Position numbers and translations under genes: made by a program. 64,000 nucleotides of DNA, taken from NCBI GenBank assembly GCA_000611775.1, contig KK106982.1:1-64000 (forward strand). The letters run 5' to 3'. The stretch comes from Umbilicaria muhlenbergii. Taxonomy: Eukaryota; Ascomycota; Lecanoromycetes; Umbilicariales; Umbilicariaceae. Position 1 is the first letter of the stretch. Each line of letters begins with the position of its first letter. Below are positions 22,180 to 34,072 of this stretch, one piece after another. The notes beneath the pieces are model-generated. The model was given only the letters and a program-made list of their open reading frames with translations, did not search any database and was not told the DNA's origin.

Positions 22180-25100
22180 TCACATTTTTGCCTTTACATT
22201 GCAGATGAAGTGTGTTGACTTTCATGTGTCATCTCACACCTGATCTGTCAACTTTCATTTGATGAGGTATTGAAGCCTGCTGTCATGAACATGATTATTC
22301 ACAATTGCCTCAACTTCTCACTCATCATCTCAGTTGAGTAGTAGGTCTTTTCCTGTTAATGCAGAAAACACATGACATGTGCCTTGAAATGACTTCAATA
22401 AAGTGACGTTGAATACATTATAGATGTTTTGATCCTCTGGGAAGTCAAGTTCATATGATGACTGATTTATCACACATCATATCATGAATGAGCTGAGCTT
22501 TTTTCAATGCAGTTTCTTCATCTGCTTATTCATTGACACATTCTTTTCATTAATCAGTACTAAATCACCTTCTTTGAATGTTATCTCTGTTCAGTGCTGA
22601 TTATAATAATTTGCATACATCTAATTAACATATAATAACTGATAATGAGCTGTTGCAATTTGATCTTGAAGCTGCTGTGCATCTGCATAAGGTCTTATTT
22701 GTTCATGTGAGTGCTGTATAAACAGCTTACTTAAGCTCATCTGAGGGTTTCACTTTAAGTTAAGCTGAAAGGGGCTCTTTCCTGTAGCAGCATGTATGAA
22801 GTTGTTGTATGAGAACTTCATGCAGGGTAGAAGCTTCACTCAGTCCTCTTGCTGCTCATCAACAAATATGTATAAATACATCTTCAGGGACTGGTTCTGC
22901 CTCTCTGTTTGATCATCAGTTTGCGGGTGAAAAGCTGTTGACATGTTATGATGACATCACATGTGAAAGCAGAAGCTGATTCATTGCTTTAATGTAAAAA
23001 GCTTGTCTCTGTCTGTGACTAGAACTTTTGACACATCATGATGCTTAATAATGTCCTGAATAAACACTTCAATGAAGTCAGCAACCAACATTGTCTTCTG
23101 TACAAGAATATAATGAGTCATTTTAATCAACTTATCAATTATGATGAGGATCAAATCTCATGTTGTACTTTCATATGTGCTGCTCAGTGGCAGGTCTGTA
23201 ATGAAGTTCATTGTCATCATATGTCATGACACTTCTGAGACTGATAATGAGTTTAATAACCTGTATGATTTGTGATGAGCTGGCTTCACCTTTTAGCATT
23301 CAACACAGTCATGACAGTAACATCATACATCTTTGACAGCATCAGGTCAGTCATAAGATCACTGCATTAATTTTGTAATTCTTGACTTCCTGAAATGACC
23401 TGCAAAGACATCATCATGAAATCAACTGATCACTGCATTGCAGAGGGCAGGGTTCTGTGGAATGTAAATCTTATCATCATAATATATGACATCCTCAATT
23501 TCCTCTCAATGTTTCATTATGTCAGGGAGTATTGTCATCATATTTGTCATTTCTGACTCAGTCAAGTTGTTTTTATCCTCAAGAGGGGTAGTTAATTCCT
23601 GTCATACTCATCATATCAAACTGTCTTTCAACTGTTCAGTATGAATTGTACATTCAAGTTGTTTAATAAACATTCTTGTATAAGCTGTTATCTCCTCACC
23701 TAGGGGTGAGTGAGCAGACATGAGCTGAAGCGCTTCAACAATGTCAGCAGAAAGAGTGCTATCCTCAATTTAAAGATTAATAAAAACATGACTTATGTCA
23801 TCATTTATAATTACAGTGCTTGCTGCATTATTCTTGATTGAGTGCTGTTCAGATTCTGCATACTCAGATCTTCTCATTCAATCACAGCTTGCTTCTTAAG
23901 CATATAGGTCATGAACTGCTGATGTTTCAGTCATATCACCAGCTTCAGTATTTGTTGTATTGATATATTCATCATGGCTTGCTTCTCAAGCATGTAGGTC
24001 ATGAACTGCTGGTGTTTCAATCATGCTGTCAGCTTCAGTATTCATCATACTGATATTATTCATTGTGACAGGTATGACATTCTTTTGTTGTAGCCTCTGT
24101 CATACTGAGTGTCTTGGCTGCAGCATCATTGCAGCAAGTGCATATAATTTCTTCTGCACTGACTTATAATCCTTGCTTCCTAAATGGAAGAACTGTTGCA
24201 TTATTTCAGCAGCAGTTGAGGTACTGACAGTTTTCAGCAGTTCATAATCAGGTCATCTTGACAGACTGTCAGCAGAATTCTTCTTGCCCTCTTGATATGT
24301 GACCTTAAAGTTGTACTCAGTGAGCTTTTCAGCTCACTTGAGCTGCCTTCATGTGAGGTTTGAGGTAGTCATAAATCAAACAAGGTTTGCATGATCAGTC
24401 AATACAATGATCAGGTGCCTAGCGCCTCAATTTAAAGATTAATAAAAACATGACTTATGTCATCATTTATAACTACAGTGCTTGCTGCATTATTCTTAAT
24501 TGAGTGCTGTTCAGGTTCTGCATACTCAGGTCTTCTCATTCAATCACAGCTTGCTTCTTAAGCATATAAGTCATGAACTGCTGATGTTTCAGTCATATCA
24601 CCAGCTTCAGTATTTGTTGTATTAATATATTCATCATGACTTGCTTCTCAAGCATGTAGATCATGAACTGCTGATGTTTCAGTCATATCACCAGCTTCAG
24701 TATTTGTTGTATTAATATATTCATCATGACTTGCTTCTCAAGCATGTAGATCATGAACTGCTGATGTTTCAGTCATATCACCAGCTTCAGTATTTGTTGT
24801 ATTAATATATTCATCATGACTTGCTTCTCAAGCATGTAGATCATGAACTGCTGATGTTTCAGTCATATCACCAGCTTCAGTATTTGTTGTATTAATATAT
24901 TCATCATGACTTGCTTCTCAAGCATGTAGATCATGAACTGCTGATGTTTCAGTCATGCTGTCAGCTTCAGTATTCATCATACTGATATTATTCATTGTGA
25001 CAGGTATGACATTCTTTTGTTGTAGCCTCTGTCATACTGAGTGTCTTGACTGCAGCATCATTGCAGCAAGTGCATATAATTTCTTCTGCACTGACTTATA

Positions 25101-28100
25101 ATCCTTGCTTCCTAAATGGAAGAACTGTTGCATTATTTCAGCAGCAGTTGAGGTACTGACAGTCTTCAGCAGTTCATAATCAGGTCATCTTGACAGACTG
25201 TCAGCAGAATTCTTCTTGCTCTCTTGATATGTGACCTTAAAGTTGTACTCAGTGAGCTTTTCAGCCCACTTGAGCTGCCTTCATGTGAGGTTTGAGGTAG
25301 TCATAAATCAAACAAGGTTTGCATGATCAGTCAATACAATGATCAGGTGCCTAGCGCCTCAATTTAAAGATTAATAAAAACATGACTTATGTCATCATTT
25401 ATAACTACAGTGCTTGCTGCATTATTCTTAATTGAGTGCTGTTCAGGTTCTGCATACTCAGGTCTTCTCATTCAATCACAGCTTGCTTCTTAAGCATATA
25501 AGTCATGAACTGCTGATGTTTCAGTCATGCTGTCAGCTTCAGTATTCATCATACTGATATTATTCATTGTGACAGGTATGACATTCTTTTGTTGTAGCCT
25601 CTGTCATACTGAGTGTCTTGACTGCAGCATCATTGCAGCAAGTGCATATAATTTCTTCTGCACTGACTTATAATCCTTGCTTCCTAAATGGAAGAACTGT
25701 TGCATTATTTCAGCAGCAGTTGAGGTACTGACAGTCTTCAGCAGTTCATAATCAGGTCATCTTGACAGACTGTCAGCAGAATTCTTCTTGCCCTCTTGAT
25801 ATGTGACCTTAAAGTTGTACTCAGTGAGCTTTTCAGCTCACTTGAGCTGCCTTCATGTGAGGTTTGAGGTAGTCATAAATCAAACAAGGTTTGCATGATC
25901 AGTCAATACAATGATCAGGTGCCTAGCGCCTCAATTTAAAGATTAATAAAAACATGACTTATGTCATCATTTATAACTACAGTGCTTGCTGCATTATTCT
26001 TAATTGAGTGCTGTTCAGGTTCTGCATACTCAGGTCTTCTCATTCAATCACAGCTTGCTTCTTAAGCATATAAGTCATGAACTGCTGATGTTTCAGTCAT
26101 ATCACCAGCTTCAGTATTTGTTGTATTAATATATTCATCATGACTTGCTTCTCAAGCATGTAGATCATGAACTGCTGATGTTTCAGTCATATCACCAGCT
26201 TCAGTATTTGTTGTATTAATATATTCATCATGACTTGCTTCTCAAGCATGTAGATCATGAACTGCTGATGTTTCAGTCATATCACCAGCTTCAGTATTTG
26301 TTGTATTAATATATTCATCATGACTTGCTTCTCAAGCATGTAGATCATGAACTGCTGATGTTTCAGTCATATCACCAGCTTCAGTATTTGTTGTATTAAT
26401 ATATTCATCATGACTTGCTTCTCAAGCATGTAGATCATGAACTGCTGATGTTTCAGTCATGCTGTCAGCTTCAGTATTCATCATACTGATATTATTCATT
26501 GTGACAGGTATGACATTCTTTTGTTGTAGCCTCTGTCATACTGAGTGTCTTGACTGCAGCATCATTGCAGCAAGTGCATATAATTTCTTCTGCACTGACT
26601 TATAATCCTTGCTTCCTAAATGGAAGAACTGTTGCATTATTTCAGCAGCAGTTGAGGTACTGACAGCTGTAATCATCAGTATGACAGACTCTGATAGCTC
26701 AATCACATTACCTCATGCATTGCCTTGAGCCTCATAGGATTCAGTCAGTAGAGACAGCTTATTGACAACATCTCATGTGATTGTATTGCCCTGACTGCCA
26801 TTGTTGATAATATATGAATATTGTGGAGATTTGCTCATCATATCACTCATTGTCATTATGTGCAGTTTTACCTCTAGTTGCCCTGATATCAGACGTGAGA
26901 TATCATCAATAATCAGTAGTGAGGCAAACTGAAGGTGATTCATGAGTCATTTATTCACATTGACTGTGATGAAGACGGCTGTAGATCATTCAGTCATACA
27001 ATCATTTATTCAGTGATTGATGACTTCACATTTAATGCAGAGACCTGCTGATCTTCATGCATTCACTTCATTCCTTGGGATGAAGTCTCCTTGTCAGCAT
27101 GAGGGGGTTGTGAATGTTCATGTTGTCATTGTAGTTGCTCCCTCAGTGATTGATATATGATTGAGATTCTGACTCTGATTGCGGCCACTTTCATGATAGA
27201 AACCTCATGAGTTGTTTTCTCTTTCATGACTGAATTGAGTGAATTAAGTGCAGGTTGTTTATTGTTCAGTGAAGGATTCTTTTCTGTCATAATATGACAT
27301 CTGTGTCATACTTTTGTTGTTGTTGTCAGTTTTGCTTTGATGATCCTTTTTGATGTCTGAGCGGCTTCAGAACAGTTCATGATCAATGATGATGTCAAGA
27401 TGTGCTGAAATTTCCTGCACTGACTGTCTTGCAACCTGCGTCAGATCTCAACATCATAGTTCAGTCAAGACATGATGAGAAAGTCTTGATCATTAATGAT
27501 CTCAAATGAGCATCTCACTGATCTCTTTGTGTGAGGTTGAAAAGAAGTGATAGAGTTCTGATAATCTATCATATCAGGAGGTGATTATATCATGATTGTG
27601 AGATTCAACTGCATTAAAGATGATGATATTTCATTCATTCATGTCTTCATCAGGGGATAGGTTCTTCTTTAAAATCTTTAAAAAGTTGTTGTAAATGACT
27701 CAGGTGTGATCATGCTGCTCTTTTTGCTTTCATCAGTTGCTCATGACTGTTTTCTCAAGGTAAATGCCTGCTCAGATGATGAAATCTCATTCAGTAGAAA
27801 ATTGCTCTGACATCAGCTTCTGATTTTGATTGATTTCATTTAAATATTCTTGAAGTTTTCATCTCATGACTTTGACACCTCCTGCATAAAGATGAGGCTC
27901 TCATGACTTTATAAGGTGTTGAAAAGGGGGAGGTGTGATGTCTGTCATAACTCAACATCATAATTCATGTGATGAACTTGTGTCATTCTCTGAGTTTATC
28001 ATAATTGAAGGATCTTCTTGCAGGCATTAATTGAACTCTCAGAGCTCCCTTTTATTGTCCTTAAACTTAATTTCTTGTCATACATGTCATAACTGTAGTC

Positions 28101-28320
28101 ACTGACGCTTGATGACCTCCTGATTATGAGCAGTGACTGCCTCAAGATCTTCAATGATGTCATCAGAGTTGCCTGCAGCAATATGTTCATCATCATCAAT
28201 GATGTCAGAAGTAAAGATATCAATGACTGATAATGTAAACCTGCTAATTGAAGGGCCTGCCTCAGCTTGATTGTTGACTGTTTCACTGACCTGATGAGAT
28301 CAAAGCGTTGGTGTCATCAT
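22180..28320 (-). pseudogene. Decayed gag-pol of chromovirus A lacking reverse transcriptase
   Basis: Gag starts near 28320 (double ATG) and aligns with gag of B. The protease region lies at about 26670-26900. At 26664 the protease reading jumps directly into the end of RNase H (VSTSTAAEIMQQ); relative to B, about 2.4 kb with RT and most of RNase H is missing, and the join has the look of a short-homology junction (ATTACAG/CTGTCAG). The tandem array follows, then integrase (about 22700-23700, including HHCC-type and DRDKLF-like parts) and its C-terminal region. TGA stops at Trp positions dominate. A non-autonomous derivative is inferred. Confidence 0.75.
23766..26664. repeat. Two-level nested tandem array inside chromovirus A
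   Basis: Macro-units start at 23766, 24428, 25360 and 25932 at CAATTTAAAGATTAAT, with lengths 662, 932, 572 and about 733 bp (last unit cut). Within each macro-unit a 90-bp subunit (starting TCATGAACTGCTG) occurs 2, 5, 1 and 5 times, which accounts exactly for the differences among the three full lengths (572 + 90n). Coding content on the minus strand is the end of RNase H (TDHANLV onward) plus a 30-residue repeat with TEADDMTETSAVHDLHAQEA. Macro-unit junctions carry GGTGCCTAGCGCCTCAA. Confidence 0.9.
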
Positions 28321-28373
28321 GTCTTATTTGCTTTCAACATGACCGTTCGCCTGAAGGTACTGAGTGATCAGTA

Positions 28374-28644
28374 TGTAAGAGGCAGAGTGTATGACAGAGC
28401 GTCATAATGATGTTTGAACAGAGTGTCATAAGCAAAAGTCATGATAAGATCAATGCAGTGGTTATACATCTTCTATTCAGTGGCAAAACTGATCACTGAG
28501 GAAGCAGGTTTCTGAACCTCCTTGTAAAGAGTTTTCACTTGATGTCAAGGCGCTAGGCGCTGAGTCATCATATCTATATAATGTCGTACTATAGTGTCGT
28601 ACTATAGTGTCGTACTGTCATACTATTATATGGTGGCCCTGACA
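28374..28644 (-). repeat. 5' LTR of chromovirus A
   Basis: Matches the LTR at 19848-20118 base for base over most of its 271 bp. It contains three TCGTACTATAGTG-type units where the partner has CpG-mutated forms. Confidence 0.9.
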
Positions 28645-28965
28645 CTGAAATTGATTGAGTGATCATGAGCAGTGGCACTGAGAACAAAGCTGTTCAGGCT
28701 GTTCAGACTGTTTAACTTGCTCAGGTGATATTGAAGTCAGGATATCCTCTTGATGCTGTGTGCACTGTTGAACTCATGCAGTCTTTTCCTTCACCTCAGC
28801 AACATGACGTGTTTGTTTATCTTGCTCAGCTTTCACCTCAAGACGATTAAAGTGAACGTTCAGGCTCAATTCACTGAGCGGCAGTCTTACACAGATGCAT
28901 TTCACTGAAGGTGAATGTGAATCATCTTGAACTGTCATATGAGCACGCCGGCGTGAGCCCTTCTA
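28645..28965 (-). pseudogene. Helitron relic, N-terminal part
   Basis: This is the right flank of the A insertion and should continue the Helitron frame upstream. One minus-strand frame is open over most of it with Glu/Lys/Gln-rich text (FNRLEVKAEQDKQTRHV), compatible with the basic N-terminal region of Helitron replicases. Identification rests mainly on continuity through the CTGAA target duplication. Confidence 0.4.
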
Positions 28966-30624
28966 AAACACAGGTTAGAAAGATTATGGAAAAGGACCCT
29001 GAACCTATAGCTCTGTAAGCTGAATAGGTTTTCCAAGACCGATAGCCTCTATTATATTCAGCGGCTGGTTGCAAACGCTTACAAGCACTACAGGCGGGGT
29101 AGTTCATAGTGAACGCAGTACATAGTGAACGCAGTAGTATTTTTGAAGAATTTGCAAGTCGTGCCAAGCCCACAACAAGCCTAGTCTTGAAGAGGAAAAA
29201 AAAGCACCCTCCGGAACGGAAAAATCTGCACCACTAGCGGCCGAACGCGATTTGGAACCCCTCTGGAGATTTAACATGAGCAAGCTCATGAATCAAGCTA
29301 TGAGTCCGCCGGACCGCAGTCGTAGTAAGAAGAGTAAGAAGCTTGAATGCCAAACTCTTTTTTCAACCGCATTTCCCATCTAAGAAGCGTCTTTTAAGCC
29401 AGCTAACTGGCACGACTTACTAGGTCCTCCTAGAACGACATCCCCAATGATAATACCTAGACTACCTAAGCCAGCACCTTATCGCTTAAACTTTCTCCCC
29501 ATAATCTTCAACCAAACCTTTCTCACCCAAGATCATTGCTCACTGAACCACCCAGCTCCACTCCCCCCGCGCCAATTGCACCCGCGAACTTCAAGGGCCA
29601 AGCCTTGCGGTCCTCGAGGCTCGAACCAGGCGAGAGTGCCGGGCGCGGTCCAGAGTTCCAACGTCACAAAACAGATCCTCGTAAAAACGACACCCCAATT
29701 GCATACATTGACACCCCCACCCCCAACCCCTAAAACATAAGAAATTCTCAAACTAAAGTCAACATTCACAGCGTGAATGCTTGCTCCCCGCGCTCACTGC
29801 ACCCACGCCCAAACGCTGAATTCCACGGATTACTTAATAGTACCAGAATACCGCAGCTGTCAGTATTGGGAGCTCGGCTTCGGGATGAGCGTCGAGAGCG
29901 GTGTGGTGAGTGGGGGGTGAGATATGTATATATATATTATATACACCCCGAACTTAGGATTGGCAATTGCCGTTTTTGATCAGGAAAGGGAGCAGGGCCG
30001 CTTTAGAGGGAGCAGCAAGAGAGCATGAGGGAGTATAAAGAGAGCATTGAGGGAGCATGAGGGAGCATGAGGGAGCAATGAGGGAGCATCAAGGGAGCAC
30101 AGAGGAGCAGTGAGGGAGCAGAGGGGCGCAGCAAGAGAGCAAAGGGGGGCGCAGCAAGGAAGCAAAGAAGGGCGCAGCAAGAGAGGAGAGGTTCTGACTC
30201 CTCAGTGAGCCTGATCTGACTGCACTCTACTCAGCTACAGCTGCTCCTGTTATTTACACAGCAGTGTTGCCTAGCTCAGCCTGCTGCTGCCTAGACTCCT
30301 ACAGCTTCGCCCGCTCACTAGGGATTATTGAGCGGTTCCCCCTATATAACCTAGTTCCTCTGAACACCAGTCAATGTGATTTCTCACGCAGCAGTCTGAC
30401 GGTCTCATGGGATATGTTGCTGATCACTGAAGCTCTGAGGAAGGCATTGCGGCTGCAGGAGCTCCAATCATGCATAGTTGTGAGGCGGGGAACTTACATG
30501 TATCTGAGTGATCAAAATCAGGCTGAAGGATCAGTTCATTGTGTGACTCTCTGATATGACACTCATCTCAGCTTAGGTCCTTTCGTCAACAGCTGACTTC
30601 TACATCAGGTCATTCAATATAGTG
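28966..30624. other. GC-richer island between relics, no gene recognised
   Basis: CpG-containing sequence with several short open frames but no family signature. It holds a repeated CATAGTGAACGCAGTA element at about 29106-29135, a TATATATATTATATA tract near 29926-29943, a G-rich minisatellite (annotated) and, at about 30341-30348, a CTATATAA box that may belong to the promoter of the downstream deaminase-like frame. Confidence 0.5.
29984..30190. repeat. GGGAGCA(TGA) minisatellite
   Basis: A degenerate array of GAGGGAGCATGA-like and GGGGCGCAGCAAGA-like units of about 10-15 bp. It is purine-rich on the plus strand throughout. Confidence 0.85.
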
Positions 30625-32742
30625 ATGAGGAAGAACAAGAAGTCTAGAGGGCAGAACAGCCTTGAAGATGAGATCAGCTCATCTTTCCTTAACCAGTCAC
30701 ATCTTCAATCACATTTGCAGCCTGAAGGGTCAGTCTCAGAAGATGACAATTACATCTGAAAGCTATCAGGTTTCAACATCTGTGAGTTCTACGCCGCAGC
30801 AGAATACCTTCACAAGCAGGAAAAGAATCAAGGTCTGCAGCTGATGAATAGATTACAGACGTCTACAAATATCAAGATCACAGACGTGGAAGAAGTTATG
30901 CTGAATAAGCTCACACTGCTGTTTGTGAGAGTGAAGTCTCATGACAAGTCACTCATGCACATCACTGCTACGGCTTTGAAGAAAGGGAAGGCTGGGTATG
31001 AGATCTGAATAGTCAAGAATGATGAGCTGAAGAATGATGATCAGGGTCTGAATGATCAACAATTCAAGACTGACCTGCAGGACTGGTTCAAAATGAAGAG
31101 AGCGTGAGGCACTGATATCATGTTGATGAATCATGACTTCAGATATTTCTGAAGACCTCACCTGAAGCACTACCTTGGTGAAATCAGAGAGTCATGAGAC
31201 GCTCTATGTGAGGGTCTGAAGACTTCAGTGTTCAATGATGATGTGAAAGTCCCTGAGGCTGGCAGGAAGGCCAGAGCCGCTTCAGCAAGCACTGAGGGTG
31301 ATGAAGAGAAGCATGCAAGCTTGATGATTTCTCATGATGCTCTAGTCAAACTCTATCAAGATGAAATGGCTGATGACAAGCGCTTCAACCAGGACTGAAA
31401 TAACGTGAAGAATATCTGCTCAAATCAAGATCATCTGTGAACAATCCTCAATGAGCTCTGCAGCACTCTTATTCCTTCTGACATTGAACATCAATCTTAT
31501 ACAATCACTGAATTGAATCAGTTTAGTAATTACCTCAACCTGATTTGAAAGTTCAGCAGACTTCTTAAAGTCATCCGTCTCCTGATCACAGTTGAATGAG
31601 TCATTGAGGTGTTCATTACATTTTATGAATGACTTCCTCTCAACATCAAAGTTGACTTGAAGTTTCTTGTATCATTAAATGATCTTCATCTTGACTTGAA
31701 GATGTGCATCGCCTTTGTCAACACTTTGACTCATTGGCGTGTACCCAAGAATAATTCAGTCTTTGACAAGGAAGTTGAGGAGATCAAGATATTACTTAAA
31801 CAGTGAATGCAATTTCACTGATATTTTCACTGTGAGTTACAAATCATCAATGCCTTTCTCAGTGATGTTGAAGTTTGTGATTACATCAGATGCAGCAAAC
31901 TCTCCTGTTATATGTGCTGAGGTGTGCTGCAAGGCACTGCATTTTAAATTAAAGATATGCACATCAACCTGTGGCCCGCTTGTATCTTCTCATTCTTGAT
32001 GAAGGGCGTCAACAACATCATGAAGTATGAGCTGCTTTTCACCTTGAAGAGGACACATGACCTGGTCATGAAGAAAGTACTTCAGCAGGCACTTGACAGC
32101 AGCTTCAAGTTCTCAGATGATGCAAACTTAGCTGAGACAGAACCTGAAGGTGAGCTCAAGCATCAGCAGAGAATATGAAGAATCACATGTGAGATCAAAG
32201 GAAAACTTGAGCAGTTCAAAACAATCTTCTGCACCTGTGCTGTATGTATCTCAGTGAACGGGCTGTCAGTCTCTCAGGTCATTAATTGCTGTATAGAATA
32301 CAGTGATGAAGTAGATGATCTGATTCTCATGTCACTTAAATGAAGCTCTATGCCTGCTGTCAAAGAAGTCTTCACTGAGCAACATGAAGACGCCTGTCAC
32401 AGCATTGTCATTTGCACGCAGCAGCTTCAATCTTCTCATTAAGCAAGGATCACGCCAATACTGAAGATCAATGAGTGATATCAGCAGTTGATTTTCACTT
32501 TTCATCAATTCCTGTTCAACAATAATTGACACACGTCCTGCAAGTGAAGGGGTGACTTGTGTACAATTCACCTGATCATTCCCACAAAGACCTGGTCATG
32601 AGCGGTGGAAATAAACATGATTGACAAGAATGAGCTTCAAGATGCTGTGCAGAAATGTCATGATGACATGACTTCAAAGTTGAAATTGATAAGTATGCCA
32701 CTGAATATGCATATGAGAGGTGAAATGTCTGCGGGTATGTAA
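30625..32742 (+). pseudogene. Deaminase-like (OTT_1508-like?) frame interrupted by TGA codons
   Basis: From an ATG at 30625 to the TAA at 32740-32742 one frame of 706 codons can be followed. It contains about 19 TGA and only 2 TAA codons; most TGAs sit where Trp reads well (for example YF-x-RPHL, FH-x-YFHCEL). The centre has an HCELQII segment (31828-31848) and about 20 residues on CSKLSCYMC (31891-31917), matching the H-x-E and C-x2-C metal-binding layout of the cytidine-deaminase fold; the order and flanks resemble fungal OTT_1508-like deaminases. Four in-frame TGG remain. TGG and CCA are both scarce across the frame, so C-to-T decay is the simpler cause of the stops. No LTR or TIR was identified around it. 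Confidence 0.5.
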
Positions 32743-33816
32743 TATTAATGTGATATAACATTCACTCATGATCCCTCTCCCTGATCCTGCCTCATATGCA
32801 ATCAACCAACAAGCTGTGTGAGTGTTGTATTTTGAAGAGTGTATTGTTCAGTTCACACATGAATCAGCGCTCTTTCTGGACTAGCTGAAATGTGACTCAT
32901 GTTTTGAGATATTTGTTCAGCCTTGCTGTTTTGTGGCTGCTGTCAATCATGAGTTGATAGAACAATCACAGGCTTGCTCTTCTTTCACTTCACACTTCAT
33001 TAGGTTTTTTGCTATTGTATGACTTACAGTCAATCAATATTTAATATGTCCTGAATTCAAATTTGTAGAGACTCATGAAAGAATATCAGTCATTATTGAC
33101 AAGCCTCATTTTATAAAGATTGATGAGATTCTGCATGAATGAAGTCTTACAGCAATCCTTCACTTCAATTTCATGTGAAATATAAATAATTGCTACTCAT
33201 ACTCATAAGCGTTTCACTATAGCTACGTGACATAGTGATTTAAGTTTAACAAAATATGAACGTGAATTTCTTTCTTATGTATGACATTATGATTTCCCTT
33301 CTGCACTTCATGAAGACAGTCTACCTTGAATCTGCTGAAGAGAAGCGCACGTGGTTCAGAAATGAATTATAAATATTAAGTCATCATTTCCTGACAGCAT
33401 ATTTGAGGAATTATGAGACTGTTCACTGATGTGAACTTATGACGCAGTGTCAGAAAGTCCTTCAGATAGGTGCAATCACTGCATGATGATTAAAGTGACT
33501 GAATGATAAAGATACATGTCAGGAAACCTTGACAAAGCACATTGATTACACATATCAAGAAGTCACACCTTATATATCTTTTACAAATTCTTCACAGAGT
33601 TTACAAGAGCTCATCATCATGCATAAGATTAAAAACAGAGGGGATCAATGAATTGTTGTGATTAACTCATGCACTTGATTCAAGCTTGGCTTACTGATCT
33701 TGCATTATAGCAAAGAGATAGCTTATTTTAAGGTCAATTTTTACTCAAAGTGAACAACAAATCTAAAAGTCAGCATTCATGCAAGTTGTTGATGCTAGGC
33801 AAGGGTGAGGATAGAG
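32743..33816. other. Decayed coding-like sequence, family unknown
   Basis: One plus-strand frame at about 32812-33207 is open apart from TGA and one TAG and reads as protein-like (LKCDSCFEIFVQPCCFVAAV, KFVETHERISVIIDKP). I do not recognise the family. The remainder has stops in all frames. Confidence 0.35.
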
Positions 33817-34072
33817 TGATGAGTTATGCTGATCTAAAAGAGGCGCGGGTGGAGTGAACAAAGAAGAATGAGGCTAAAGAAAACAGAAAGAAAACAAAGC
33901 GTGATTGAAAGCATGAAATTGATGATGCAGAAGCAGATGCCACACAGCATGCTGTAAAGATAATGTGATTCACCACAGTCCTAAAGACGGCAAGAGCTTC
34001 AGAGAATGTTGACATAACACATGTTATAAAGGAGGTGCCGGAACCTTGAAGAGCATCAGTTGCGCAGATATG
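33817..34072 (+). pseudogene. Fot1/pogo-type transposase C-terminal relic
   Basis: The frame MSYADLKEARVEW, a Lys-rich middle, and the terminal motif EVPEPWRASVAQ-x-W recall the C-terminal tail of Fot1-like Tc1-mariner superfamily transposases of ascomycetes. TGA stands at the expected Trp positions. No DDE domain or inverted repeats could be assigned. A following segment (34092-34400, AIRGHERPSERLA then a basic stretch) resembles the coiled-coil tail of the same superfamily. Confidence 0.45.

Larger units (their letters stand above)
19848..28644 (-). mobile_element. Ty3/Gypsy chromovirus A, complete but RT-less, inserted in the Helitron
   Basis: The element is bounded by 271-bp LTRs at 19848-20118 and 28374-28644 and flanked by a perfect 5-bp target duplication CTGAA (19843-19847 and 28645-28649). 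It is the same family as copy B at 35847-44622 and runs in the opposite direction. Order on the minus strand: LTR, gag, protease, tandem array of RNase H tail plus linker, integrase, C-terminal region, 54-bp repeats, antisense zinc-cluster gene (plus strand), LTR. No YLDD motif or RT body is present, unlike B. Confidence 0.9.

Noticed and set aside
23766-26664. CRISPR-like array from regularly spaced 90-bp repeats
   Set aside because: The units abut without unique spacers, are coding on the minus strand and lie inside a retroelement; the genome is eukaryotic.
33220-33270. Terminal inverted repeat for the Fot1-like relic (CTACGTGACATAG region)
   Set aside because: No inverted partner could be found to the right of the relic.
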